Shown here in pieces: positions 41,901 to 53,691 of a stretch of DNA of 64,000 nucleotides; position 1 is the first letter of the stretch; every line of letters begins with the position of its first letter. Below the pieces are notes generated by a model. The model searched no databases. It had not been told where the DNA came from and saw only the letters and a list, made by a program, of their open reading frames with translations. Both the position numbers and the translations under genes were made by a program. The stretch lies in contig OZ025827.1 of NCBI GenBank assembly GCA_964019425.1, positions 310,001-374,000 on the forward strand. Direction: 5' to 3'. The stretch is from Flectonema sp. DT1601. Lineage: Eukaryota; Euglenozoa; Diplonemea; Diplonemida; Diplonemidae.

Positions 41901-44900
41901 TTATCTCTTTTGAGAGAACTTTAACCTTGCAGGTCATGTCAGTAACAACTCGTAGTGTTGTTTGTGAAATCTTTTTTGCAACTGCATCTCCTTGCAATTG
42001 GTCATTCCAGAGGGACGGTATTTTCGATTTGATGTATCTTTGTGCATAAGGCAAACTGCCATTTAGTGAAGCCCAAAGTTGTTTTGTTGTTGGCCAGTCA
42101 ACTTGAATTGGTGTTACAGTTATAGTTGATGCCACAGAGAGAGGTTTAATAGAAAATATCCTAAACAATGTATTCTTAATATTTGATATAGAAGTTGAAT
42201 CACCACACAACAACACAACATTCACATCAGACAATGTTTGTACTAAAGTCAACTGATCAGGAAGGTCGTTAATATGAAGTACATCGTCTGCGCTGAGAAG
42301 CTCATTTGGTCGTCCGTGTGTTAAAAATAATTTTGCAGATTTCAATTTTTGCTGTGCCTGAGTCATTCCATATCCTTCCTTATCAAGATTATCACCCCAC
42401 ATAGCGAATATCTTCATAGCGTAGTGAGCAATTGATGATTTCCCTGATTTTTTCAATAAAAAATCGATTTGCTGTACAGGTGTGGGACTCATTCGGACTC
42501 CTAGTTCAGAAGTAAAGAAGTCTTGACAGCTTGGATAGACATGCGACAAGTGAGGTATGAAAACATCAATTACTTGTGAAGGAACGTCACCATCAGTTTG
42601 CTCCAGCGCTGGATCATTCCACGAAAGTTCAGTTGTTGTAAAGAATGAAAATTCTCCAAAAGATTGCTTTCCCAATCCAATATTAATTTCTTTTGGAATT
42701 GCTATGAGCGGCTTTGATGCAAATAAAGACGGGTCAGGTGTTCCAGAAGCAAGACGTTCATATATCACAGTCATGTCAGATAACAAAGCAGAAAACGGAA
42801 CGTGTTCAGCCTCAACACTCCACGATGATAAAGCAGTCATAATGTCAGTGTTAAGTACTTCAGTTCTAATACCCATTGTGCCAACGAAAGCTTTGTTTGA
42901 TAACTCTAATGAAAGGACAGGTACTGTTCCTCTAAGCATTGCAGTAGCAGAACTCTCTAATAAAAGATCCTTACCTTCAGATAAATATCCGTGAGATGTA
43001 GGTAACCACTTCAGTCCCTGTAACATTAGTGTCACTGAAGATGGTAATGAGTGCCTCTGTGCAGCTTCTGAGGTTCCTGTTTGTTTATTGGATGTGATGG
43101 ACATAACGAAAAATAAAAGAATACTGCTCTATGAAGATGTAATAAAAATCCAAACCTACAAAAGTTGCTCTCTTTGCGTGATCAAACCCGCGACTGTGCC
43201 AATCTGCATCAAGCTGCTCAATGATACATCGAAGGCATGAGATACAAGAAGCACCAATGACAGTACCTCTGTGAGCTTCTTCTTTTTCTAATAACTTTTT
43301 AATAGAAGCTTCCAAACCAAGACATTCATAGTCAACAATGTCAGCAGAGTTTGTTGCAAAAGGCCAAGAGGTCGCTGATTCCGCCCATTTAGTCGTTCTA
43401 TAGTCAGCGAGGTGAATCCTTTTTTTTGATAAAGCAAAGAACTGCTTACACCCCATAACTTCCATAAAGGTTGCCCAAGAGTCTATGATGTCAGGATCAT
43501 AAGTATTTACTTCAACATCAACTTCATGAGAGAGGGTTAGGTATATGTGAGATAATAACACCCACGGGCCTGGGTCAGCCATCGCTGATGTAGTTAGATT
43601 TCCGTTAGGCATGTACTTCATATGCATTCTTTCAACTTCGCATGGATTCCCATATCTCCCAGTGGTCAGTATCTCCACATCATGAGGACGCGCATATCCT
43701 TTAGACGTTTCTAAAACAATACATTTTGACAGATTCTGTAGTGCAGCAGTTCCTATTTTTGTCATATTATCTTTAACATATAACACTGTAGCTTGCAGTA
43801 GTTCTGCTTTATCGTCTGATACGATATCAGTTGAAGGGTCTATTGATTCATAAAGTGGTAATACAAAAGAAGCAACAACTTCAGGAGGTGTCATTTGTCG
43901 AATTCCAATATTGTGAAGAACACTTCGAAGTAGTTCTTTTGCAACTCCGTCAGAAGTTGCAGCGATTAGCTTTGAGTCGAGCATTCGAAGGCTTCCGAGG
44001 AACGATGCGAAACCAGAAGTTAATTGACCCGTTGAAGTGGAACTAACTTCATCAATATCGAAAAAGATATATCCGTCTTTGAAAGATGTTAATTTACCAG
44101 AGCTTAGAGGGAAGATTCGAAGGTTACATATATCTCTTAAGATCGCTGCCTTTGTTGATCCAGTTGGTGGTATCCCACACCTTCCATCAAGACAATACTG
44201 TAAACTGATTAACCATCTTGATAACCAATTACACCATTCAGTTGAATTCGTGTATGAAAGTACTCTTTGTTTTATTATCGTAATTAAGTGAGATATACCA
44301 AAAGTTTCCAACTGAAGATGCGATGCGATCTCAGTCGGAATTGAAACTCTCGGGTCAAGATAATATTTCTGTAAATCCGATTTTAAAATGTTTGGAGGAG
44401 CGACAACCTCAGTCAATAGACAAGGTTCTCCACACAACGCATCCGGGATTATAACTGCCGCACCTGGTGTCGTCCAAGTTCCAAGCGACGTTAAAATGCA
44501 TTCCTTCTGCAACAGCTGCGTCTTAATGTCAGCAATTACTGGCTTAAAGAATCCAGCTATAGAGTTACCGTGGGGTATAAATGACAAAAAAGCTGACAAT
44601 GCTCTGTGCGGTTCATCTGAAGGGAAGTAGTCTTTAAAATGAGAGAGAGAATCGATAAATAAAGTTCCAACCTTTGATCTTAACCACTGATTCCAAGGTG
44701 ATCCAGCATCGATGTCTTCACGACTTGATGGGATGATCCAATCAGCTTGGAGGACAAATTTAAAACCACATGGTCGAAGAGGAAGGAATGCGAATACCAT
44801 CATTTCTTCTAATTCAGCATCTGCTTCAACCTGCGACATCGGAAATGCTAACGCAAGTTCAGTAGCTTGTAAATTTCCACGGCTGTCTCCACGACGGATT

Positions 44901-47900
44901 TCAGGGATGAGTTGACCTTTGTTTACCAACCACTTACATGGTGTTCCATTTACTTGAACATCAATAATTGTATCTGAGATATCATAGCGAGTCATTTCTC
45001 TAATATTTCCACTGATATGGTCAGTTATTGATACCTTACGCAGCTTCCTAACAAACAACATTAGTGATGGGTGAATATCGTCTAGCTTAGCAAGCAAGAC
45101 ATCTCTTCTATCACCAGTTGACATCTCTGCTGTAAGTGGAAGAACTACTTGAGTGCCGCAGTTTTGTTCTTTAACTAGTTTTATTCTATCGTCTTCAGAT
45201 GTTCCCTCACCTATCCACTTTGGTTGAATATATCCCATAGGACCAGTTGCAAGATCAAAACTGATGTGAAAACCTCCACTGTGAATTTCAGGAGCTGTTG
45301 TCACTCTGAATACAGACTTAAATCCTATTCCCTTCATTCCTGTTTTATGTTTATGTTATAATCTTAATATTTGTGATGAGTAACAACTACCACAAATATA
45401 ACAAAAAATCACAAACCAATATATCCCTCAGATTGAGCCTTGGTACTGCTACCAACATCACATAAGGCACGCATGTTTCTCTCAGAAAACCCAATTTCGT
45501 TATTGCTAACTATGACTGCTGATGGAGACAAATCAAAGAATAAAGAAGGTACTATTGAATCTGAGTAACTGTTGTCATCTGCGTTCTGAATAAGTTCTAA
45601 TACAAAATGAACATCAGTTGAGTATAAGTCAGAGGCGAGTCTCTCAATAGCGCGTCCCATTCGAGAAGATGACGTTCGGTGCAGCAATTTTCCTTCGTCA
45701 CTGAGATCAGCTCCAACACCAAACTCTGTTCTTAAAATTGATTGAATAGATTCGTACGGTGTGTTTGTTGTTATAGAGTCGTCCTTTGGCTTAGAAGGTT
45801 TCTCACCAACTGTCATAGTAGGCTGTGATACGGTAGTTGCTGATGTTGTCACGTTATCAGGTTGGTTATTGGTTGTGAGAGGGGCAGTGGTTGTTGTAGG
45901 CTGCGGAACAGTTACATAGTCGGAAGTTAATTTATTAACAGAATCTTGTTTAAGTAACCAAGACTCGTATTCCCTCTTCCATAATGATACTCCAAGTACA
46001 CATCCCAATTCTCTTAGTCGTCGACGTTCATCAGGACTTGAAATCCGAAGCATTCCCGAAAACGCTGTTTGGACTTGTCCCTGAAGTGGTGAAAGAAACA
46101 CTTGTCTTCCAAATATCTTTACAATGTCTCCAGGTAGAGCGAGTACAGCATCTTTTATAATAATCATTTTACTGGTATCAGTTGCTTGATTGCTTAATGA
46201 AGACTCAACATAAGCAGCAAGTAATTCAATACTTGTGTTTCCTAAATAAAACATTCCCAACAACACTGCTGATGCTGCCCTACCAGCTCCTCTATTCATC
46301 GCTCGTTTGAAGTGGTCTGCTGTTGTGTCAGACTCTTCTCCAAGGATGTATATCTCCTCTGCTTCTCCATTCCAAATTCTTCCACATGTGAAAAATGGTA
46401 TCCCCTGAGAAGTGAGAAACGCTTCAGCGCTACCAAATCTGTTTGGTGTTGGTTACGATAATCTCATAGAGAACACATAGGGATAATTAGTAGAACAAAA
46501 GAAAATAAAAACTATACCTTCGATGCAGAAGCTGTTTCCAACAAAGAGCAGACGTTACCTCAGTCAGGGGTGGAAGTTGTTTAATCTTCGAAGTCAAAAC
46601 ATCATTATTAATCCCATGAGGATTGTACTCTGGAGTGTCAAGTACTGACGAGTCAAGACAACACTTTGCGTTAATATGTTGTTTTACAACTGTTTGAATA
46701 ACACTTCCAGGAGCCAAAGCCTCAGGCAGAGTTCCTCCCACCATTGCTAAAGTGTTAGCTGGTATGATGTGATTCATTAATGAGGTTTCAATGTGTCTTT
46801 TGTGATCTGGATTGTTTCTATTACAGGAAGCGGTGTCAATGAATGCTGAAGCAAGTTGTACTAAAGAAGAATTACAAGATTGCATAGCCGTAAGTGTTTG
46901 TGTTGTTTTTGAAAGTAAGCACTCACCAGATGATGATGTCGCACTGTTGTCTTTAACGAATTGGAGAAATGATCCCAACTTGCAATCTGAAAAGTGAAGC
47001 AGTTCTTTACCAGCTGCTCTACTGATTAGAGATATAGTTCTTCTCTCTAATTGATATAAATAATCTATTGTAGTAGTGTTGGTAACATCGATGGGATCAA
47101 ATCGAATATTCTCAGCAGCAGTTTCCACGAGCGTTGCTATTTCAGAAACCCGTTCGCTGTCAGGAAGAAGAGCTGTTTCTTTACCATCACTGACATCACC
47201 TGTCGTCTGCTTTTTGGATGCTTCCTTGGAGCTGTCGGTATCGACAGCTACGATAGCCTCCAGTAAGATTTCTGAGTATTTTCCAACCTTCGCACAGACT
47301 ACGTCAACTGGTGCGGAGAAGTTGTCCTGAATTTCCTGTTCTATTCTAGTTGTTGTTCCTGAGAGAGCCCATGAAGTCTTTGGTATCTTCATAAGCGTTT
47401 CTTTTATAGTATCAACTACCATTTCCCTTGTCGCTACTCCAAAGTTTTGATAATTCTCCCGCAATTCTCTTTTTTTCACAAAATCCTGAACGATTTCCAT
47501 CTGCTCAATTCCGAGCTGTTTTTGAGAACGTCGTTCCGCTCGTCGTTGAAGTTTTTGGTGTTGTTTGTCAACCTTTTTTTCAAGTCTTGTCAACATGCTT
47601 GCTTTCTTTTTACGTCGCTTTACTTTTCCCCGAGCACGACCATCAGAAGAAGAGGAGGCGGAGGATGATGACGAAGATTGATTTGATGAACTGTTCGAAC
47701 TTGAACTAGCACTGGAAGTATCGGTGGAGTCATCGTCGGAAACCCAAGTCTCGTCTAAGGTAGGTTTTAGTAGCTTGTGAATACTTGACACAACTAAGTG
47801 TTGATGACCAGCACTTGCTGTTGTTGGGTTTGAAAAAACGCTTCTTACATGTTTTGACCTCACAGATAACAATGGATTCACCGTTGAAGGTGAATGTTTT

Positions 47901-48700
47901 GTATTTAATATTCCGATTAACCATTTAACAAGTTTAGTAGATGATTCGGTTTGAAGTTCTTTTTGTATTTCTTGACGTGTTATTTCTGTTGAGACTCGAC
48001 GCTTTTCAATGTCAAGGAGGTCTATCAGGGTTCTCAAATTACGAATCCATACTCCAAGATGTTCTGGAATCTCAACGTCAATCTGCTGTGCATTCGCAAA
48101 GGATTTCAACATTGATCCTAAATTGGTATCTTCAGTTTGAGAGAAGGAGAACGATAAGATATCTCTAGATCTTATTTCAGGTGGTGGTCCTGGTAATTGA
48201 ACACCAAAATACTGAATAACACACGGATTGTTTTCTATATTATGAAGCGTTCCAAGAACTTCCCAATTCCTAACACCCAAAACCAAACATACTTCTATCC
48301 TCAGTTCGTACAGAGTGAGGATATCACGAGAAGCGAATATCGCATGAATACAATTATCAGTTTTTTTACAACAACTAACATAAGCAGCTAATGAAGGTAT
48401 CATGTCGATAGAAGTCTGTAGTCCCCTCCATTCTGATGATCTGAAGTGTAGAGCAGTCATTTGTAGTAGTCTGGGTACTGTCATTCTAGAGAATGAGTGA
48501 CTGCTGTTTAGTTTTCTATTTTGGGTGACTATTCGGAGTACTCCAGTTATGTATTTATCAATTTGACTTCTTGCGACACCTGTTGTCATCTGACTGACGT
48601 CTTGTCCCATGGGAATCTTATCGATATTCATCATCACTCCAGGTAAGGCTCCGCCTATCATCGCAGTTTCCAGGAGTTGCTGCTCCTTTGCACTTGACAT
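38509..48700 (-). CDS. Giant sacsin/NOV-type HATPase protein with PDZ-like, CCHC and DUF3883 domains
   Basis: Five exons: 48700-46518, 46438-45417, 45339-43156, 43076-39484 and, less surely, 38730-38509. They sum to 9204 nt with every phase matching (3067 residues). The introns are 79, 77, 79 and 753 nt; donors are GTATAG, GTTTGT, GTTTGG and GTATGG. A GHKL ATPase of sacsin/NOV type lies around 970-1250: ELIQNADDN near 1009, then GYIGMKGIGFKSVF, split by intron 2. A Ser-rich and basic coil lies near 340-400. A PDZ-like segment follows at about 2415-2510, and Gly/Lys patches flank a zinc knuckle (CANCGSTDHLTEDC, CX2CX4HX4C) near 2664. A DUF3883 (restriction-endonuclease-like) domain lies at about 2853-2975 (GRWGEQFVFRLL, YIEVKAT). 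NOV and sacsin proteins are chaperone-like or developmental giants; here the zinc knuckle hints at RNA contact (inference). The acceptor TTTTTCCAG precedes the ATG. Confidence 0.8.
38966..39112. repeat. Paired C-run/G-run hairpins (two copies)
   Basis: The motif ggctccccc...cttgggggg occurs at about 38971-39000 and again at 39081-39110. The second copy has a run of about 18 G. Each copy can fold as a C-stem/TT/G-stem hairpin and could form a G-quadruplex. G runs this long are otherwise absent from the window. Length errors in sequencing are likely here. Confidence 0.7.
39326..39422 (+). tRNA. tRNA-like gene or pseudogene with ~24-nt insert in the anticodon region
   Basis: The ends form a perfect 7-bp acceptor stem (TCCTCAG with CTGAGGA). 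The D arm is GTAC/GTAC around AGAGGTCA, with the conserved GG. The T arm is CCAGG-TTCGAAT-CCTGG. The A box TAGTACAGAGG (39333-39343) and B box GGTTCGAATCC (39401-39411) match pol III consensus exactly, and TTTT follows at 39424-39427. Between the D arm and the T arm are about 24 nt more than in a standard tRNA, and I cannot draw a canonical anticodon stem with T33, so the isotype is unassigned. It may be an intron-bearing tRNA, a pseudogene or the head of a SINE. It lies antisense within an intron. Confidence 0.55.
39424..39427 (+). terminator. Pol III T-run terminator of the tRNA-like locus
   Basis: Four T directly after the discriminator region of the tRNA-like gene, as expected for RNA polymerase III termination. 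Short T runs are common by chance in this DNA, so it is supportive only. Confidence 0.4.
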
Positions 48701-49398
48701 GTTGATGACCCCCTTCCGGAAAACAACCGGTCTGGAAAAAGAATAAATAAAAGAATTAGACTAAACTCAAATTACACAGATGACACTAATATAGACTGCC
48801 AGCTTGTCTCTTAGGAATGTTAATCATTGGATTCTAAGGGGGGGGAAATAAATAATTAGAAATAATGCTAGAAACAAACAAGGACAACTCTTGAATGCTA
48901 TAACTACAGGCTACTGTACTGGATATATAATTTAAAAACAAAAAATTATATTTTTGCTGAAAGGAATTTTTTTTTTTTTTTTAATGTTCACCGAAAAAAA
49001 ATAACGAGACCATCCGCAATCAGTTGCGTGTAGTAGTTGCAAACCGACCTGCGAGTGCTCTGCTATACTTGTTGAAAGCAAAAGGAGAAAAAAAGAAAGG
49101 GGGAAAAAAAAAATGGAAAAAGAATGAATACTTTTCCCTCTACTGTCGCAGTCAATTTAAACAAATCGAAACCAGCAAAGTTTCAGCTGAGCGACGTTCA
49201 TAAAAAGACAGTGGCATTCTTTTTTTTTTTTTCTCTTTCCCCTTTGTCGATTTTGAAACAAAAATCGCTACCACATATCTAGTGATAAGCAACCCGCTCT
49301 GTGGTTCAGGAAAAAGGCAGGGGGGTAGTGGGAGAAGGAGATGACTAAAGACTGAGATGTATTGCACAACGCGGAAATAAGAAATAAAATAAATAAAA
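48701..49398. other. Intergenic gap
   Basis: About 700 nt with a T run near 48967-48982, A/G-rich stretches and the leader acceptor TTTTTCCAG of the giant gene near 48735. The frame at 49152-49718 overlaps the kinase on a different frame and is a shadow. No gene is seen. Confidence 0.55.
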
Positions 49399-50191
49399 TT
49401 AGTCTTCGTACTGGAAAGCATCGAGAAGATCATCAGCAGTCGGTCTTCGATCAGCCTCCTGAAAGATATCTTCAACAGTGTGAATGCAATAACGAGGACA
49501 TCCTCTAGCATATCTAAAATGAAGCGTATCATCAGCAAAGCGGAAAGCACACTTACCAGTTGCCATTTCAAATAGAATGCATCCGAGAGCCCAAATATCA
49601 CACATCTCATCGTAGGGAATACCACGATGAAGTTCTGGAGCCATATACGGAAGAGTGCCGCAGTTTGTGACAGCGTACTCTCTCGGATTAAGCTCTCTTG
49701 CGAGACCCAAGTCTCCAATTTTTATTGTTCCGTATTCACTTATGAAGATATTTTCTGGTTTTAAATCTCTGTGAAGTATATGTCTGTCATGCATATATTT
49801 AACTCCGTCGCACATTTCTAAAAACCAGTTTACGACGTCTTCTTCGTACAATCCTTCTCCTCCAGTCTGTTCGATTTGGTTGAAGAGATCTCCCGCACTC
49901 GCGAATTCCGTTATAATAATTAACGAACCGGAATTCCAAAAAGCCTCCGTGTATTTTATTATATTCGGATGTTTGAGTCTTGCTAACAGATCTGCTTCAA
50001 TCTTTACGTCTTCCATATCAATTCCAGAACTCATCTTTGGTTGTTTCATAATTAACTTGATACCATCAGCACGTCTCGTAATGAGGTAAACAGAACCAAA
50101 TGCGCCTTCTCCAAGCAGCTGCTTTGATTCCAAAGTGTATTTCTCACTTGGGTTTTGCCTGTTTCGGTTTTTTTTATATATTTCTTGATTA
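49399..50191 (-). CDS. NEK-like Ser/Thr protein kinase, first exon unresolved
   Basis: The coding exon runs from an acceptor (TTCTTTTCATAG) at 50192-50193 to the stop at 49399, about 264 residues. It is a complete kinase domain: LGEGAFGSVYL Gly loop, IMK with the ATP Lys, HRDLKPENIF, GDLGLAR, GTLPYMAPE and DIWALGCILFEMATG. The overall style fits the NEK/STE border. DLG replaces DFG, a tolerated variant in some active kinases. The domain fills nearly the whole protein, with no tail. No ATG lies in frame between the acceptor and the Gly loop, so the start codon must be on an upstream exon that I could not place. The ATG at 50341 with a TATATATA stretch before it is a candidate, but no donor in the right phase was found. 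Confidence 0.75.
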
Positions 50192-50373
50192 CTATGAAAA
50201 GAACACAAAAAAATAACTATCGCACTTTTTTTTTTTTTTTTTTTATTTGAGAGAGAAAACGTCTGCCACTATTATTTCGCTTGTAAAACACGTCTTCCCC
50301 GAGCTGTGCCCGATCCCTTATTGAACTAGATGTGAGTTTGCAGTGTCTCATTGTATATATAGTACAGGATTAA

Positions 50374-50830
50374 TTATTTCCGTTCAGTTATTGGGATTGT
50401 ATAAGATGAGCGTTCCCCCATGTTGTTGATCTCGTGGTTGTCTTTATCGGTTAGCCAGAGTCGAAAGCGCGTAACCTTCTTGGTGTTGATTGACATTGAG
50501 TACATGTTATTGTCGTTGACAGCGTTGAAGTATGTACCGGGTTGGATGTTCATAGCACTAATGGTTTGCCTGCCTCCCATCGATGAAGGCATTTTCATCA
50601 TCAACCAGGCTGCAGTGGATTAGAATGTTATCGACACCGCTGGTTATGTCGGCGTGATTTGGTACATCGTTGGTTGGTGAAGTTAGGGTCTGATTGAGGC
50701 TGAACCCCAGTAACTCATAAGGACTATTCAGAGGGAAACTCAAAGAGTATGGAGCTATACGAACGGATTGGGTAGCGAAGACAGGGGAGATTGTGATTTC
50801 ATCAGGTAGCAGGTCGCTCGTTCAGAGCAT
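50374..50830 (-). mobile_element. Fossil capsid-like fragment, Polinton/adintovirus-like (tentative)
   Basis: Minus-strand frames here read like the C-terminal part of a capsid-associated protein of Polinton-type virus-like elements. One piece is SFPLNSPYELLGFSLNQ; another, near the end, is FRLWLTDKDNHEINNMGE, the 'F.LTD.DG..I...GE' type of ending. Base composition (richer in G/C) differs from flanking intergenic DNA and continues to about 51000. The copy is broken, with probably a few breaks, and no other element gene adjoins it. Family assignment is by pattern only; age appears moderate to old. Confidence 0.35.
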
Positions 50831-50955
50831 TTGGCGTCAGAGATAATTGGGGTTGTGGCCAGGGATGACCGATTATGGGGGGGTTTACCAGTATAACTGC
50901 AACAGAGTTCGGGTTAGCGTATTTCGGCAGTACATAGAACCGATATAGACACAGA

Positions 50956-52564
50956 TTACAAGAACAGTTTGGTATCCGCGGCGAAGCTGTAACGACCTGC
51001 AGGGCATGGGATGCTCAGGAGATGGAAAAAATTAAAATAAAACAAACCTAGGACTGTGATATTTGGCATGCTGATTATACTTACCAAGACGACGACGGAA
51101 ATATTCATAAAATTGTTCCAAAGTAACGGTTCCGTATGCGTGTTTGTCAATACGACAGAAGATATCCCTCGCTTCTTTAGGAGAAGAGATAGACAACTCT
51201 TCTCTGATCGATGGAATGGAAAGGGAATTACCAAATTCAAGAAGGTCGACTTCCCCAGAATCATCTTTATCAATCACATTAAAGATTCGTTGAATCCTAT
51301 AATAAGAAAACAACTTATCAGTCGGAGCTGCAATAGAACTACTTCCGGCTACATATCTAACGATGTCCTCTGCGTCTGCAGGTAGCCATCCAGTTTCAAG
51401 TTGTAGCTGTTTATTATTACTAATTAAATCAAAGGTATCGCTAGTAGTGTATTGAGGCATGGCTTCCCACCATTGTAGCTCACTAGGTGGACTCTTTATA
51501 GGTGATAACGGTTTACTTTGTTTTAATAAGTAACGAGCAAAGTGGTGAAAGCGAATCCATCCAGATCCCTTTGTGTCTATTAATCGAAATAGCATTGCTG
51601 CGTGTTCATGAGAGACTCCCAAGTCACGTCTGACAGTTTCAATAGTGCGCAGGGCTGTTCCTAAATCCCATGCAGAGACCACTCCGTCTTGACGTCCACA
51701 AGAGTCAATTAATGCATAAGTCAGTCTTACACGTACGTAAGCATCCAATGATTTTCTAATATCTCTTTCATTGTAACGACATAGTAGTCCAGCTAGTTCA
51801 GAATGATCACCTGTCCAACCAAAATATTTACACAATGGCTGTGATTCTCTCAATCTATTTCTTATATAAGAATGAGATCCTTGAGAATCAACATCATTAC
51901 CATCAAGTAGCGCATGTAGAAGTTGACTGCTGGTTGGAAGATCAGATCCAAAAGGAAGTTCTATCTTTTTAATATGTCGAGCCTCTACAGCTTTTGTCAT
52001 GGTTCCGTCTTCCCAGTTGACGTCGTAGGTTCCGTTTCTATTTATGTAACGGATGGTTCCTGGATGCCATTCATTCATCCATTTGATATCTGCTCTGTCA
52101 CCTACCTGTAGTATCGTATCAGAGTTAGTTCGGATTGGACTTAATGGTGATCGATAACCTCCACGTTTTTCACGGCGATAGTTAGCTGCGGGTTTACTGT
52201 TTTCAGGACGAAGCAAGTCAGCAGGTCGTCGTTTTCCTCTCTTTCTACGCCGTTTATTTATTGGTTTTCCCGAATGCTCTGATTTACTAACGTCCCGTGA
52301 AGGTCCTAAAAAGTTCCCCTGCTGCTGCTGCTGCTGCTTATTCTTATCAGGATTTCTTCCGTCTGGAGTTTTTCTTCCGTCGGGTGTCTTTCTTCCGTCT
52401 GGCGTCTTTCTCCCGTCGGGTGTCCTCCTTCCGTCGGGAGTTTTCCTTCCAACTGGTATTGGGGAAGTTCGTCCAAGTAGCGGAGGTGAATCTGCCCCTC
52501 CAACTCTCTTTGGGGAAGGTGCTCTCATTGCAACCACCGGAGGCGGCGAATTATGCCTCCGCAT
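50956..52564 (-). CDS. Tudor-like and EF-hand calcium-binding protein
   Basis: The main exon is 52564-51085. A donor GTAAGT can join an 88-nt intron to a terminal exon 50996-50956 (506 residues); unspliced, the frame stops at 51032 after 510 residues. The N-terminus is basic and Pro-rich with six GRKTPD units (about residues 38-72). A Tudor/agenet-like barrel lies at about 150-200 (VGDRADIKW, GTIRYIN, GTYDVNWEDG). EF-hand helices fill 280-490. The clearest loop is DKDDSGEVDLLEF (about 433-445), a full set of Ca ligands; DTKGSGWIRF is partial and the others are degenerate. It may be a calcium-responsive adaptor. Its last exon lies in sequence that may derive from the neighbouring fossil element, so that exon is uncertain. 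The acceptor CTTCTCACACAG precedes the ATG. Confidence 0.75.
52352..52460. repeat. 18-bp tandem repeat encoding GRKTPD
   Basis: About six tandem copies of an 18-nt unit (plus strand ttccgtc(t/g)gg(a/t)gt(t/c)tttc type) encode GRKTPD/GRRTPD in the N-terminus of the Tudor/EF-hand protein. Beside it is a (CTG)n run at 52319-52338 encoding Gln. Confidence 0.85.
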
Positions 52565-53691
52565 ATATATTATAATACTAAAATCATATACCTGTGTGAG
52601 AAGTTGATAATATGATGGTGACTCTACTTATGTTATCTTTGGCATTGCAACATAGCAATCACATCAAGAATAGAAGTTCTTTTTTCGAGAGAGAAGTGTA
52701 AGTGTCAAAGTAATACGAGCTTGATTGAATGTCGAGATCGTGCTCGTTAATGAGGTGCTTTCATCACTTATTGATTTTCTGAACTCACGTCTTCGCCCAG
52801 AAAGTTTGCTGTGTCAAGATCAAAAGAAATTGCAACAAGGAAGAAGAAGAAAAAGAAAAGGGAGAAAAAACAGGAAATGAAATAGAGCTTTCGCGAGTTG
52901 AGAGTGAAAAGAGAAGAAGGTAGTCAATTGAAAAAAAAAAAAAAAAAAAAAGAAGAAGAAGATGAGATCACACGTGTGTCACATTCTTGCGTAAGCGTAT
53001 TGTCCGATAAGACTTCCTCAGAATATTGTTCCAGAATTGACAGTACTGAATTACTTACTTATTGACAATCAACAAAAACAACAACAAAAAAAACAGCTAA
53101 CCTAAACTCAAGCTGGAAACAGCAGAGAGAAGAAAGATGCTATCACTCTACATATTACTGTAACAGACGTTGTTACCATCAAATCCATCCAAGATAACTG
53201 TAAAAGATTAATTAAAAAAACAGGAGAGAGAATCACAGCAAAGAAAGAATCAAGTGTGAGGAAACCTCTGCTAATCTCGTATTCAAAGACTCAGAAGTAT
53301 AACTAACTCACAGAGAGAACTGTTCCACCGCTTTACGTATCAAAGAAGAGAGAAAGAGACAGAGAGAGAAGGAGAGATTATGAGACTCAGTCTGCTGCTT
53401 CAAATGCGAAGTAATCAAAACAAATGGAAATGGCCAGCTATCACCGTAGAGGCAATAATCTCTCCATAAAAATAAAATAAAAGAAACTTTTAAAAAAAAG
53501 AATTAACGAGAAGCAGTACCGATTCCGGAAATTGTCACGGAAAGGTTCCCTTAACACACTTTAATGTTTGGTTATAATACAAATGGGATACCTATGCGTG
53601 TTGGAGTCCCATGAGCGAAACGTCAAAAAAAGGGGGGAAAAATTCAAATCGGAAAATCGGAAAATCCAAGACTGTCCAGAGTGAGAGATAC
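52565..53691. other. Intergenic region
   Basis: 1.1 kb of A/G-rich DNA, with an A run near 52930-52950 and a GA-rich patch near 53345-53380. No coding frame or RNA gene is recognised. The leader acceptor of the EF-hand gene is at its left end. Confidence 0.55.

Noticed and set aside
42557-42994. 145-codon plus-strand ORF within the giant gene
   Set aside because: Antisense shadow of exon 4; no recognisable domain.
52352-52460. Evenly spaced short repeats, considered as CRISPR-like
   Set aside because: Tandem 18-bp units without spacers, in frame inside a coding exon; an ordinary coding repeat.
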